From the NCBI RefSeq assembly GCF_000263195.1, contig NC_018748.1, positions 4,340,001 to 4,404,000 of the forward strand: a stretch of DNA of 64,000 nt, given 5' to 3'. The stretch's first letter is position 1. Each line of letters starts with the position of its first letter. The stretch comes from Emticicia oligotrophica DSM 17448. GTDB lineage: Bacteria; Bacteroidota; Bacteroidia; Cytophagales; Spirosomataceae. Below the pieces are notes generated by a model, which saw only the letters and a program-made list of their open reading frames with translations, was not told the DNA's origin and did no database searches. A program made the position numbers and the translations under genes. Below are positions 49,213 through 58,078 of this stretch, one piece after another.

Positions 49213-50658
49213 ATGAGCAAAGATTTAGAATTACTAGAAGAACTAACTACATCCGAATATAAATACGGATTTTATACAGACATTGAAGTTGATGAAATTC
49301 CTGCTGGTTTAAACGAAGACGTAATCAAAATGATTTCGGCTAAGAAAAACGAGCCAGAATGGATGCTCGAATATAGATTAAGTGCATATAGAGTTTGGCA
49401 AACAATGACCGAACCAACATGGCCCAATGTAACTTATAAGCCTGTTGATATGCAAAGTATCAAATATTATTCAGCCCCGAAGCAAAAGAAAGAGGTTAAA
49501 AGCCTCGATGAAATTGACCCTGAATTACGCCGTACTTTTGAGCGTTTGGGTATTTCATTGAAAGAACAAGAGCGTTTATCGGGAGTTGCTGTAGATGCTG
49601 TAATCGACTCAATTTCAGTTGCTACCACTTTTAAAAGCAAATTAGCTGAATTAGGTATTATTTTTTGTTCTATTTCTGAAGCTATCCATGAGCATCCTGA
49701 ATTAGTAAAGAAATATTTAGGTTCGGTTGTTCCCGTAAAGGATAACTATTACTCAGCTCTTAATTCGGCTGTTTTCTCAGATGGTTCGTTTTGTTATATT
49801 CCTAAGGGTGTTCGCTGCCCAATGGAATTATCTACCTATTTCCGAATTAATGCAGCAGGAACGGGTCAGTTTGAACGTACGTTAATTGTGGCTGATGAAG
49901 GTTCTTATGTAAGTTATTTAGAAGGTTGTACAGCACCAATGCGTGATGAAAATCAGTTACACGCAGCAGTTGTTGAAATTTTTGCCCATGAAAAAGCAGA
50001 AGTAAAATATTCAACTGTACAAAATTGGTACCCGGGTGATAAAGATGGTAAAGGAGGTATTTATAACTTCGTTACTAAGAGAGGATTATGTTTTGGTGAA
50101 GGTTCAAAGATTTCTTGGACTCAAGTGGAAACAGGTTCAGCGATTACTTGGAAATATCCTTCGGTAGTATTACGTGGAGATAATTCAATCGGAGAATTCT
50201 ATTCTGTTGCAGTTACAAATAATATGCAACAAGCAGATACGGGTACTAAGATGATTCACCTTGGAAAAAATACCAAGAGTAGAATTGTTTCTAAAGGTAT
50301 TTCAGGAGGTAAAAGCCAAAACTCATATCGTGGTTTAGTTGAAGTTTCAAAACGTGCGGAAAACGCCCGAAACTTTTCACAATGTGATTCATTATTACTC
50401 GGAGATAAGTGTGGAGCTCACACTTTCCCATACATTGAAGTAAAAAATTCAAGTGCTTCAGTTGAACACGAAGCCACTACTTCTAAGATTGGAGAAGACC
50501 AACTATTCTATTGTAATCAACGTGGTATTCCAACTGAACAAGCTGTTGCCTTGATTGTCAATGGATATGTGAAAGAAGTTTTAAATCAATTACCAATGGA
50601 ATTTGCAGTAGAGGCTCAAAAATTACTTGAAATTTCATTAGAAGGTAGTGTAGGTTGA
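49213..50658 (+). CDS. sufB: Fe-S cluster assembly protein SufB
   Basis: 481 residues, a subunit of the SufBCD scaffold that assembles iron-sulfur clusters. The N-terminus [17 protein letters not shown] and the C-terminal [20 protein letters not shown] and [20 protein letters not shown] are SufB signatures; the Cys in GDKCGAH is the conserved essential Cys. Unusually, sufC and sufD do not follow: the gene is terminated at once and the next gene faces it. Confidence 0.96.
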   Translation: MSKDLELLEELTTSEYKYGFYTDIEVDEIPAGLNEDVIKMISAKKNEPEWMLEYRLSAYRVWQTMTEPTWPNVTYKPVDMQSIKYYSAPKQKKEVKSLDEIDPELRRTFERLGISLKEQERLSGVAVDAVIDSISVATTFKSKLAELGIIFCSISEAIHEHPELVKKYLGSVVPVKDNYYSALNSAVFSDGSFCYIPKGVRCPMELSTYFRINAAGTGQFERTLIVADEGSYVSYLEGCTAPMRDENQLHAAVVEIFAHEKAEVKYSTVQNWYPGDKDGKGGIYNFVTKRGLCFGEGSKISWTQVETGSAITWKYPSVVLRGDNSIGEFYSVAVTNNMQQADTGTKMIHLGKNTKSRIVSKGISGGKSQNSYRGLVEVSKRAENARNFSQCDSLLLGDKCGAHTFPYIEVKNSSASVEHEATTSKIGEDQLFYCNQRGIPTEQAVALIVNGYVKEVLNQLPMEFAVEAQKLLEISLEGSVG

Positions 50659-50677
50659 TTTTTTGCAAGAATTAATA

Positions 50678-50717
50678 TAAAAGAAAAAGACTGTCTAATG
50701 GCAGTCTTTTTCTATAT
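50678..50717. terminator. Bidirectional terminator between sufB and the Lrp/AsnC gene
   Basis: AGAAAAAGACTG pairs with CAGTCTTTTTCT around TCTAATGG, between two convergent genes. Confidence 0.8.
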
Positions 50718-50745
50718 AAGATAATTATGAATACATTTTGAGAAA

Positions 50746-51210
50746 TTAAACCAGTGGGATTGGTCGATTAAACCTTTCTTCTAATGAAATGAATGTTTCA
50801 GTTCGGTTTATTCCGCCTACTTTCTGAATTTTATCGTGTAATACTTCTCGTAAATGCTGCGTATCTCTGCAAACAATTTTGACGAAAATACTATATTGCC
50901 CCGTTGTATAATTTATGCTCACAACTTCTGGAATATTCTCAAGTTGGTCGGCTACGGTATCATATAATTCACTCTTATCTAAATAAATTCCCAAAAAAGC
51001 ACTAATATCCCAGCCTAGTTTAATCGGGTCAACAATTAATTGAGAGCCTTTTACAATCCCCATTTGCTCCATTTTATTCATTCGAACGTGTACAGTTCCA
51101 CCTGAAACGAATATTTTTTCGCCAATGGCCGTGTAAGGCATTTTGGCATCTTGCATCAATAAAGATAAAATCTTTAAATCAGTTTTATCAATTTCGAAAT
51201 TTTTGTCCAT
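50746..51210 (-). CDS. Lrp/AsnC family transcriptional regulator
   Basis: 154 residues. Residues 5-60 are the winged helix (DLKILSLLMQDAKMPYTAIGEK, then SGGTVHVRMNKMEQMGI). Residues 70-145 are the RAM/ACT-like effector domain (GIYLDKSELYDTVADQL, GQYSIFVKIVCRD). It probably senses an amino acid. It reads away from the RNA gene at 51296-51612, with an AT-rich 85-bp region between them. Confidence 0.93.
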   Translation of the reverse strand: MDKNFEIDKTDLKILSLLMQDAKMPYTAIGEKIFVSGGTVHVRMNKMEQMGIVKGSQLIVDPIKLGWDISAFLGIYLDKSELYDTVADQLENIPEVVSINYTTGQYSIFVKIVCRDTQHLREVLHDKIQKVGGINRTETFISLEERFNRPIPLV

Positions 51211-51295
51211 TTTTGAAATTATAAATTATGAAATTTTTAATAAATATATATAATTATTGAATTAAATAAAAATTTTAAATATTTTTTATGAAATA

Positions 51296-51328
51296 TTTGC
51301 AATGAATATGAATTATGTATTACCTTTG
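51296..51328 (+). promoter_or_regulatory. Promoter of the tRNA-like RNA
   Basis: TTTG at 51296-51299, a 21-bp spacer and TACCTTTG at 51321-51328 form a full Bacteroidota promoter. The expected start is near 51335, giving a leader of about 55 nt before the tRNA-like domain. Confidence 0.65.
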
Positions 51329-51389
51329 TAACATCAAAGTAAAACAAGGCAGCATCAAACAAAGCTTAATTGAATCTTTTGATAGATAC

Positions 51390-51553
51390 TGTAAGGTGAT
51401 GAAATTGGCAGCCATGCCCTCCTGTCTCGAGGGTGGTGATTACGGGATAAACGCAGCATAATGCCGGACTTTCTTAGTCGACTGGGATTGACCACCAAAT
51501 TTGTACTGTGGCTAACTGCACCGTGGGCGGTTCGACTCCCCCTCTTACAGCCA
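51390..51553 (+). ncRNA. tRNA-like RNA with a ~90-nt insertion in the variable region
   Basis: 164 nt with a tRNA frame. Acceptor stem TGTAAGG (51390-51396) pairs with TCTTACA (51543-51549, last pair G-U), then discriminator G and encoded CCA (51551-51553). D arm: ATG/CAT stem around a GG-containing 11-nt loop (51399-51415). Anticodon arm: CCCTC/GAGGG (51417-51433) with loop CTGTCTC, i.e. GUC as in tRNA-Asp. T arm: GGCGG, loop TTCGACT, CCCCC (51526-51542), one C-C mismatch. Between anticodon and T arms lie 92 nt that can form further hairpins (GACT-TTCTT-AGTC at 51467-51479; ACTGTG/CACCGT at 51505-51524; TGGTG 51434-51438 with CACCA 51493-51497). It has its own promoter and terminator. It is too short for a group I intron and lacks the conserved tmRNA 5' domain. 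The family is unknown to me. Confidence 0.65.
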
Positions 51554-51562
51554 AAATTCCGA

Positions 51563-51612
51563 AAGTGTGAAAGAATATTTTACTAAATAAATTTCTTTCA
51601 TACTTTTTTTTT
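51563..51612 (+). terminator. Intrinsic terminator of the tRNA-like RNA
   Basis: AAGTGTGAAAGA pairs with TCTTTCATACTT (one G-U) and is followed by a run of nine T residues, 10 nt after the CCA end. Confidence 0.85.
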
Positions 51613-51674
51613 AAGTATTTTTGCTTAGTAAAAATATTATTTGGTTTTTAGTTTGTTGATGAAGTGTAATTGCG

Positions 51675-51711
51675 ACACGCAATCCCAAGTTGAGGTTTGC
51701 GTGTTTTTTTG
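51675..51711 (+). terminator. Second hairpin terminator
   Basis: ACACGCAA (51675-51682) pairs with TTGCGTGT (51697-51704) followed by seven T residues. It lies 63 bp after the first terminator and 116 bp before the DUF819 gene. A -7-like TATTTTTG at 51616-51623 could start a short transcript ending here; otherwise it is a backup terminator. Confidence 0.6.
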
Positions 51712-51827
51712 TTTTATGTAAATCCATATTTTACTATGTATAGTAAATCCCCAAAAATTGCTAACTCATAGTAAATAAAATTCTTATTTTTAATTTACCT
51801 TGCAATGCAATACAACCAATCAAATAG

Positions 51828-53066
51828 ATGAATCAAAGCACTACACTCATTACAAATGATGCAATAGTATTAGGACTTTTAATGACTACTTTGGCGTTAA
51901 TTTTTTATTCTACCACATTAAAAGCTTTTGAAAAATTTTACAAAATAGTACCATCAATTCTATTGTGTTTTTTTATACCAGGCTTGTTGAGTTCATTTAA
52001 TATTATTTCTGCATCGGAGTCACAATTAGATGAAACAGCTTCAAAATTTTTCTTACCTACGTGTTTGGTTTTCTTTACATTATGTATAGATATCAAGGCC
52101 ATTAAACAATTAGGGGGAAAAGCTTTATTTGTTTTTTTTGCTGGTGCTATTGGCGTTATGATTGGCGGGCCAATTGGTATTTGGGTAGGAAAATTAATTG
52201 ACCCTAGTTTTTTGGGAAAAGATGGCGAAGAAATTTGGAGAGGTTTAGCAACAATTGCTGGTAGTTGGACTGGAGGAAATGCCAATCAATTAGCGTTGAA
52301 AGAAATATTCCAACCATCTCCAACAGTTTTTGCTCAGACGAGTGTTATTGATGTATTATTTGCGGAGTTGTGGCTCGGAGTTTTATTGTATTTTGTTGGT
52401 AAGGCGGCTATTATTGATGCTAAAATGAAAGCAGATAATTCAGTAATTATTGAAATACAAAAAAGAGTTGAATTTGAAGATTCAAAACAAGTAAATCCAA
52501 ATTTAAGAGAACTTACGATTTTATTTGCCTTAGGTTTTGGTATCACAGGATTAGCTCATCTTATAGCAGATAGGGTAGCTCCATTTATTGAAACTAATTA
52601 TCCTAATTTAAAGGCTTATAGTTTAGCCTCGAAATCATTTTGGATTGTTAGTATTGCTTCAATTTCTGGCTTTTTATTATCTAATACAAAAGTTAGAAAC
52701 CTTGAACATTATGGAGCATCAAAAATTGGCACTTTGTTTCTCTATTTTCTCATTACTACGATTGGAATGCAATTGCATATTTTTGAAGCATTTAAGAACC
52801 CAATGTTATTCTTAGTTGGCTTAATTTGGATTTTGATTCATGCTATTTTTACCATCTGTGCAGCACGTTTAGTTCGTGCTCCCTTTTTCTTTACAGCAGT
52901 AGCCTCACAAGCTAACGTAGGGGGTGTTGCTTCAGCATCTGTTGTAGCTGCTGCATTTAATCCGTCGTTGGCTCCTATTGGAGTGTTGTTAGCAATCTTA
53001 GGAAATGCAGTTGGCACGTATTGTGGGTATTTGACAGGAATAATAATGAAATGGATTTCTATGTAA
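51828..53066 (+). CDS. DUF819 family membrane protein
   Basis: 412 residues, about eleven hydrophobic segments. The wording FFIPGLLSSFNIISA, ATIAGSWTGGNANQLALKE and ASQANVGGVASASVVAAAF is characteristic of DUF819 (YjcL-like) proteins, which resemble ion- or substrate-coupled transporters. A GGxANxxA motif recurs in both halves, which suggests an inverted-repeat transporter fold. Substrate unknown. Confidence 0.85.
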   Translation: MNQSTTLITNDAIVLGLLMTTLALIFYSTTLKAFEKFYKIVPSILLCFFIPGLLSSFNIISASESQLDETASKFFLPTCLVFFTLCIDIKAIKQLGGKALFVFFAGAIGVMIGGPIGIWVGKLIDPSFLGKDGEEIWRGLATIAGSWTGGNANQLALKEIFQPSPTVFAQTSVIDVLFAELWLGVLLYFVGKAAIIDAKMKADNSVIIEIQKRVEFEDSKQVNPNLRELTILFALGFGITGLAHLIADRVAPFIETNYPNLKAYSLASKSFWIVSIASISGFLLSNTKVRNLEHYGASKIGTLFLYFLITTIGMQLHIFEAFKNPMLFLVGLIWILIHAIFTICAARLVRAPFFFTAVASQANVGGVASASVVAAAFNPSLAPIGVLLAILGNAVGTYCGYLTGIIMKWISM

Positions 53067-53171
53067 AATTCATTTGTCATTTTTTTGTCACCTTAAGTTT
53101 CGTTTTACATACTATTCTTTCTTTCAGGCACCAAAATTGCTAATATTTTGAAATAGCTAATTTGAGTGATT

Positions 53172-54641
53172 ATGAAAAAGGTAATTATTATACTGCTCTT
53201 CAGCAGGTTAATATCCAGTGCCCAAGACAGTATAATAAAGAAATTTAATTATAGATTTGAGGTAGGAAGTTATTTTTCAATAAATAATAAACTTCCTTTC
53301 TGGCAAGCATCCAATCAATTTGGTAGTATTCCTACCGATATGCCTGCATTTTTATGCAGACAAAGTATAAAAACGCAAAAAGATACACTTAATAAGTTTT
53401 TTAAATTTGATTATGGTTTTGAAGCTGTTACAATTCTTGGTAGAAGTCCCCGATTGTTATTACCAGAAGGTTTTGTGTGTACAAGAATTGGAAATTTTGA
53501 GTTTTATGCAGGCAGGAGAAAGGAAATTTTTGGAATAGTTGATACACTTTTATCTTCAGGTTCTGCTTCATGGTCTGGCAATTCTCTTCCGCTCCCGAAG
53601 GTACAAATTGGAATTCCCAATTATACAAAATTATTTTTTAAATGGTTGAGTGTAAAGGGAACATTTGCTCATGGTTGGTTTGGGAATCAAACCTTCACTA
53701 AAGGCCATTATTTACATCAAAAATCATTATTTCTTAGAATAGGAAATCCTACTTCAAGGGTATTCTTATATGGAGGTTTAGTTCATAATGTGGAGTGGGG
53801 CGGGACACCCAAGAATATACTTCCTGTGGGAGATAATAGATTACTGAACGGTAAATTTCCTGCTGATTGGTTTGTTTATGGAAACGTAGTTTTACCATTA
53901 AAATCAATTTGGCGGAGTTCTTCTAAATACCAAACCTATAATGCGTTTGAAACCACTAATCATTTTGGCAATCAATTAGGCACCATTGATGCAGCTGCCG
54001 AATTCAAAGTGAAAAGAAGTAAAGTAATACTTTATAGACAGTTTTTATTTGAAGATGGCCAACTTTTTGGACTAACCAATACTGATGATGGCTTATATGG
54101 AATAAGTTTTACACCAAAACCTGAATCTTCATTCAAAAGAGTCGTTTTTGAATATTTATTTACCAAAAATCAAGGGCGTTATGTTGCTGGTATTGGTCGA
54201 TTGTTAAATATGCCCGATAGACACCCCAATGAAGAAAGTTTTTTGTTCAATCATCAACAATATTTTGATGGATGGTCGTATAATCGAAGAACTATTGGAA
54301 CTCCTTTCTTAACTCCAGAAGAAAATATTAGAAATGAAAATAAATTAGGAAACGATAATGTTTTCGTCAATAATAATAGAATTTGGGCATTCTACGGAGC
54401 ATTTTTGAATCAAATTGGAGCTATAAGTTTATCTAATCGTTTATCGTACAGTAGAAATTTTGGAAATACCAGTTTATTAGGTAGGGTAATAAAGCCAGTA
54501 AATCAGATTTCTTATTCAATAAATACAATTATTCCTCTTAGAAGATTAAAAGCAGATTTGAATGTCAATATTGCTATTGACCATGGGGATTTGATAAAAG
54601 ACAATTATGGTACGTTTATTTCAATCATAAAAAAATGGTAA
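53172..54641 (+). CDS. Capsule assembly Wzi family outer-membrane protein
   Basis: About 489 residues from the ATG at 53172 (a GTG two codons earlier is less likely). A signal peptide ends near ISSAQ. The rest is rich in aromatic beta-strands (FYAGRRKEIFGIVD, HNVEWGGTPKNILP, RTIGTPFLTPEENI), the pattern of the Wzi capsule-assembly family. Wzi-type barrels hold surface polysaccharide at the outer membrane. It is 26 kb from the polysaccharide cluster, so linkage is only functional. Confidence 0.85.
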   Translation: MKKVIIILLFSRLISSAQDSIIKKFNYRFEVGSYFSINNKLPFWQASNQFGSIPTDMPAFLCRQSIKTQKDTLNKFFKFDYGFEAVTILGRSPRLLLPEGFVCTRIGNFEFYAGRRKEIFGIVDTLLSSGSASWSGNSLPLPKVQIGIPNYTKLFFKWLSVKGTFAHGWFGNQTFTKGHYLHQKSLFLRIGNPTSRVFLYGGLVHNVEWGGTPKNILPVGDNRLLNGKFPADWFVYGNVVLPLKSIWRSSSKYQTYNAFETTNHFGNQLGTIDAAAEFKVKRSKVILYRQFLFEDGQLFGLTNTDDGLYGISFTPKPESSFKRVVFEYLFTKNQGRYVAGIGRLLNMPDRHPNEESFLFNHQQYFDGWSYNRRTIGTPFLTPEENIRNENKLGNDNVFVNNNRIWAFYGAFLNQIGAISLSNRLSYSRNFGNTSLLGRVIKPVNQISYSINTIIPLRRLKADLNVNIAIDHGDLIKDNYGTFISIIKKW

Positions 54642-54812
54642 ACCAATTTAAAGTTTCATTTTACCAGTTTGATTTGTGTAGAATCTATTAATTTACTACC
54701 GTTTAATAAAAATAAATTAATTAAATTAAACCCATGCAACATTTTTCAATCAAATGTTCGTCTTTACAAGAAATTTATGCAACTGTTATTTAAGATTCTC
54801 TTTTTTAAATAT

Positions 54813-55001
54813 ATGACTGAACTAAAAACTAAGATACTTTTAAAAGACTCGCAAGGAAAAATTCTTGAGATAAAAGAATTATCAAGTGAGTCATCGAATG
54901 AATTTGATGTAGATAAACTCAATGATGGGGTTTATTTTGTGGAATTATCATTACCACATGGAAAGACGATAACACATCAGTTTAGTGTAAATCATAATTA
55001 A
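54813..55001 (+). CDS. Short protein resembling a type IX secretion C-terminal domain
   Basis: 62 residues from ATG at 54813; the frame is open from 54669 but the upstream part is low-complexity. The sequence KTKILLKDSQGKILEIKEL, then LNDGVYFVELSLPHGKTITH and QFSVNH matches the terminal beta-sandwich strands of type A sorting domains (GxYxVxL..G....F.V). There is no signal peptide or cargo domain. It could be a free module, a remnant of a larger secreted protein, or an unrelated fold. Confidence 0.5.
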   Translation: MTELKTKILLKDSQGKILEIKELSSESSNEFDVDKLNDGVYFVELSLPHGKTITHQFSVNHN

Positions 55002-55037
55002 ATAAAAAAGGTATGGTTTAAACCATACCTTATATTT

Positions 55038-55916
55038 TCAATAAATTTCTCTTTTGGCTGAGAGTAATGTATTATACATCAAAGCTGCAACTGTCATTAA
55101 TCCAACGCCTCCTGGCACTGGTGTAATATAGCTACATTTTGGAGCAACTTCATCAAATTTTACATCACCCTTAAGTGCAAAGCCACTTTTTTTAGATGTA
55201 TCTACCACTCGGGTTAATCCAACATCAATTACAACCGCACCTTCTTTGACCATATCAGCAGTGATAAATTCGGGTTTGCCAAGTGCAGCAATGAGAATAT
55301 CTGCTTGTTTTGTAATTTCTGATAAATTTTGGGTTCTACTGTGAACCAATGAAACTGTACAATTGCCAGGATAAGTATTTCTTTGCATTAGAATACTCAT
55401 CGGTAAACCTACAATTTGGCTTCTTCCAACAACCACACAGTGTTTTCCAGCAGTTTCAATATTATATCTTTTTATTAATTCTAAAACGCCAAATGGTGTT
55501 GCTGAGATATATGAAGGTAAACCTTTGGACATTCTTCCGATATTGATTGGGTGAAAACCATCAACATCTTTTCGAGGCTCAATCGCTTCTATTACTTTGT
55601 CAACGTTTACATGTTGTGGTAATGGAAGCTGTACGATAAATCCATCAATATCATCATCTTGGTTTAATTGTTGAATGATTTCTAGAATTTCATCTTCAGT
55701 AGTACTTGAATCACGGCGAATAAGTGTAGATTTGAAACCAATTTCTTCGCAAGATTTGATTTTACTTGCAACATAAGTTTCACTTGCACCGTTATCACCA
55801 ACCAAAATTGCTGCTAAATGGGGTGTTTTGCCACCTGTGGCTTTCAGTTTTTCAACTTCTTCTTTCAGTTCTAATTTAACTTGAGCAGAAATGAGTTTAC
55901 CATCAATGATTGTCAT
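55038..55916 (-). CDS. folD: Methylenetetrahydrofolate dehydrogenase / cyclohydrolase
   Basis: 292-residue bifunctional enzyme of one-carbon metabolism. Catalytic Lys in [14 protein letters not shown], then [26 protein letters not shown] and [13 protein letters not shown] (NADP site). C-terminus [21 protein letters not shown] at 55916. Confidence 0.96.
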   Translation of the reverse strand: MTIIDGKLISAQVKLELKEEVEKLKATGGKTPHLAAILVGDNGASETYVASKIKSCEEIGFKSTLIRRDSSTTEDEILEIIQQLNQDDDIDGFIVQLPLPQHVNVDKVIEAIEPRKDVDGFHPINIGRMSKGLPSYISATPFGVLELIKRYNIETAGKHCVVVGRSQIVGLPMSILMQRNTYPGNCTVSLVHSRTQNLSEITKQADILIAALGKPEFITADMVKEGAVVIDVGLTRVVDTSKKSGFALKGDVKFDEVAPKCSYITPVPGGVGLMTVAALMYNTLLSAKREIY

Positions 55917-56004
55917 TGGAACTAATTTTAAATGAGTTGCAAAGGTACGAAGATATTTATGAAATATAAATTTGGTTTTTGTGATTCATTAAAGGAATAT
56001 TATT

Positions 56005-56511
56005 TCAACGATTGATTTCTTTAATAACTTTTTCCATATCAAATTCGTCTTCACCACTTACATTTACAACACCTTTTAATTCTTTATGGGGTTTTCCAAA
56101 TCTTAGAAAAGATTGCCAAACATGGTCAATAAACCAAGTTGGCTCGTAGCCCCATCGGATATCCATTGCCCTTCGAATGAGGAATGTACGTTTAGAGATT
56201 TTTACATGAAACTTTTTATCATATAATTGATTGATGCCATCATCATAAAAAGCAAAAAGTCCTTCGGCTATAACTACATCAAATCTACTTCTAAAGAGTT
56301 CAATAACTTCTTTATACAACTCAAAATCAATGGATTCTGGGGATTCCCAATTGGTTTTATTTCTTATTTTGGGAATTTGGGTTTCTGGAAATACAAAATC
56401 ATCTTGGTGAAAGATGATTGCTTTTTTACCTGTTTTTCTAAAATAAGTTACTAACAAATTAGCTAGGGTACTCTTTCCAGAGCGACTTACGCCACCAATT
56501 CCAATAATCAT
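56005..56511 (-). CDS. Uridine kinase / nicotinamide riboside kinase-like P-loop kinase
   Basis: 168 residues. Walker A GGVSRSGKSTLANLLV, then FHQDDFVFPE, which resembles the acidic substrate-binding strand of NRK/uridine kinases, and VVIAEGLFAFYDD (Walker B-like). The lid helix RRAMDIRWGYEP follows. Probably phosphorylates a nucleoside such as nicotinamide riboside; the exact substrate cannot be told. Not in an obvious operon (88 bp from folD). Confidence 0.78.
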   Translation of the reverse strand: MIIGIGGVSRSGKSTLANLLVTYFRKTGKKAIIFHQDDFVFPETQIPKIRNKTNWESPESIDFELYKEVIELFRSRFDVVIAEGLFAFYDDGINQLYDKKFHVKISKRTFLIRRAMDIRWGYEPTWFIDHVWQSFLRFGKPHKELKGVVNVSGEDEFDMEKVIKEINR

Positions 56512-56612
56512 TTTATTTTATGAAATTTGCTAAAATTGATTAATTTTTAATTGACTACAAAGAAAGAGAAATTTGCTTATATTTAAGTCAAAATCTTTTA
56601 AACCCTAACATA

Positions 56613-56786
56613 ATGAACAAAGATAAACTATCTTATTATTCAAGTTATATTGCCATTATTTGCGGTATTTTCTTAATAATTATGAAGTATTATGCAAACG
56701 ATAACTCTAATTTACACCTTGTTATGGCCTTGTTATTTATCTCAATTGGACTTATTGGACTTTTCCAGTATAGAAATAAAATCTAA
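56613..56786 (+). CDS. Small membrane protein, 57 aa
   Basis: ATG at 56613, stop at 56784-56786. Two hydrophobic stretches (about residues 11-24 and 35-51: YIAIICGIFLIIM and LVMALLFISIGLIGLF) with a short polar linker and a basic end (QYRNKI). It lies 32 bp upstream of the amidohydrolase gene in the same direction. I do not recognise it. The composition suits a two-helix membrane peptide. Confidence 0.6.
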   Translation: MNKDKLSYYSSYIAIICGIFLIIMKYYANDNSNLHLVMALLFISIGLIGLFQYRNKI

Positions 56787-56818
56787 TTTTCGATTCATTA
56801 CTTAAAATCTTCATACAA

Positions 56819-58078
56819 ATGCGTGTATTTTATATATTGTTAGTTGTTTTATTTTTTGAAAAATCTTTCGCTCAAAATAGTCTATATCTGAAACCTGACA
56901 GGGTTTTTGATGGCGAGAAAGTATGGGAAAAGTATGGAGTAATAATTAAAGGTAATAAAATTGAAGCTTTCGACTCTTTTTCTAATTTGGATAAAAGTGT
57001 TTTAAAAGATGTAAAAGTGATAGAACTTAAAAACTGTACATTATTACCAGGTTTAATAGAAGGTCATACACATTTGTTTTTACACCCTTACAATGAAGTT
57101 ACTTGGGATGACCAAGTTTTAAAAGAAGCTCGTTCTTATCGAACTGCGAGGGCTGTTGTTCATGCTGAAAAAACTTTAAAAGCTGGTTTTACAACTGCCA
57201 GAGATTTAGGCACAGAAGGTGCAGAATTTGATGATGTTGGTTTAAAAAAGGCTATTGAAGATGGCTTAATTTTGGGGCCTAAATTGTTGATTGCAACAAA
57301 AGCCTTAATCGCAACTGGAAGTTATGGGCCAAGAAATTTTTCACCAGATATTAAAATACCACAAGGAGCAGAAGAAGCTGATGGTAATGATGATATAATT
57401 AAGAAAACTAGAAATCAAATTGGAAAAGGGGCAGATTTAATAAAAATTTATGCAGATTACCGTTGGGGATTGAGAGGTGAAGCCGCTCCAACTTTCACAA
57501 TTCAAGAAATAAAGCTTATTGTAGAAACCGCTCAGAGTGCAGGAAGACCAACTGTTGCTCATGCTGCAACGCCTGAAGGTATGAGAAGAGCTATTTTAGG
57601 TGGAGTAGAAACCATCGAGCATGGTGATAATGGAACTCCAGAAATTTGGAAAATGATGGTTGAGAAAGGTGTTTATTTTTGCCCAACTTTGGCTGCGGGC
57701 GATGCTATTTTGCAATATAGGGGTTGGAAAAAAGGGATAGAAGAAGAACCCGAACGAATTAAAAAGAAAAGGGTTTCTTTCAAACAAGCGATAGAAGCAG
57801 GGGTGAAAATTTGCTTCGGAGGCGATGTTGGCGTATTTGCTCACGGAGATAATGCTCGTGAATTAGAAATGTTGGTGGAATACGGAATGACTAGCACAGA
57901 GGCTTTGAAATCTGCTACAAGTATCAATGCAGATGCATTTCATATTGAAAAGGAAGTAGGAAGAGTAAAGAAAGGTCTAATGGCTGATATATTAATTGTA
58001 GAAGGCAATCCTATTCAAAATATATCAGACATTAGAAAAGTAAAGCATGTTTATAAAAATGGTGCTTTGGTTAATTAA
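56819..58078 (+). CDS. Secreted amidohydrolase family protein
   Basis: 419 residues with a signal peptide (MRVFYILLVVLFFEKSFAQ). Metal-dependent TIM-barrel hydrolase: LLPGLIEGHTHLFLHPYNE supplies HxH, TVAHAATPEGMRRAI and VETIEHGDNGT the middle His residues, and FGGDVGVFAHGDN the final Asp. Related to imidazolonepropionase-like and dipeptidase-like Bacteroidota enzymes. The periplasmic substrate is unknown. Confidence 0.88.
   Translation: MRVFYILLVVLFFEKSFAQNSLYLKPDRVFDGEKVWEKYGVIIKGNKIEAFDSFSNLDKSVLKDVKVIELKNCTLLPGLIEGHTHLFLHPYNEVTWDDQVLKEARSYRTARAVVHAEKTLKAGFTTARDLGTEGAEFDDVGLKKAIEDGLILGPKLLIATKALIATGSYGPRNFSPDIKIPQGAEEADGNDDIIKKTRNQIGKGADLIKIYADYRWGLRGEAAPTFTIQEIKLIVETAQSAGRPTVAHAATPEGMRRAILGGVETIEHGDNGTPEIWKMMVEKGVYFCPTLAAGDAILQYRGWKKGIEEEPERIKKKRVSFKQAIEAGVKICFGGDVGVFAHGDNARELEMLVEYGMTSTEALKSATSINADAFHIEKEVGRVKKGLMADILIVEGNPIQNISDIRKVKHVYKNGALVN

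Noticed and set aside
51390-51553. tmRNA (ssrA) identity for the tRNA-like RNA
   Set aside because: The conserved tmRNA 5' domain and pseudoknots are missing, the RNA is too short, and it has a full anticodon-like arm, which tmRNA lacks.
51390-51553. Ordinary tRNA with a group I intron
   Set aside because: The extra sequence is only about 90 nt, far below a group I intron, and lies in the variable region instead of the anticodon loop.
51938-52285. Minus-strand open frame of 115 codons inside the DUF819 gene
   Set aside because: Shadow of a membrane protein gene, Pro/Lys-rich without recognisable features.
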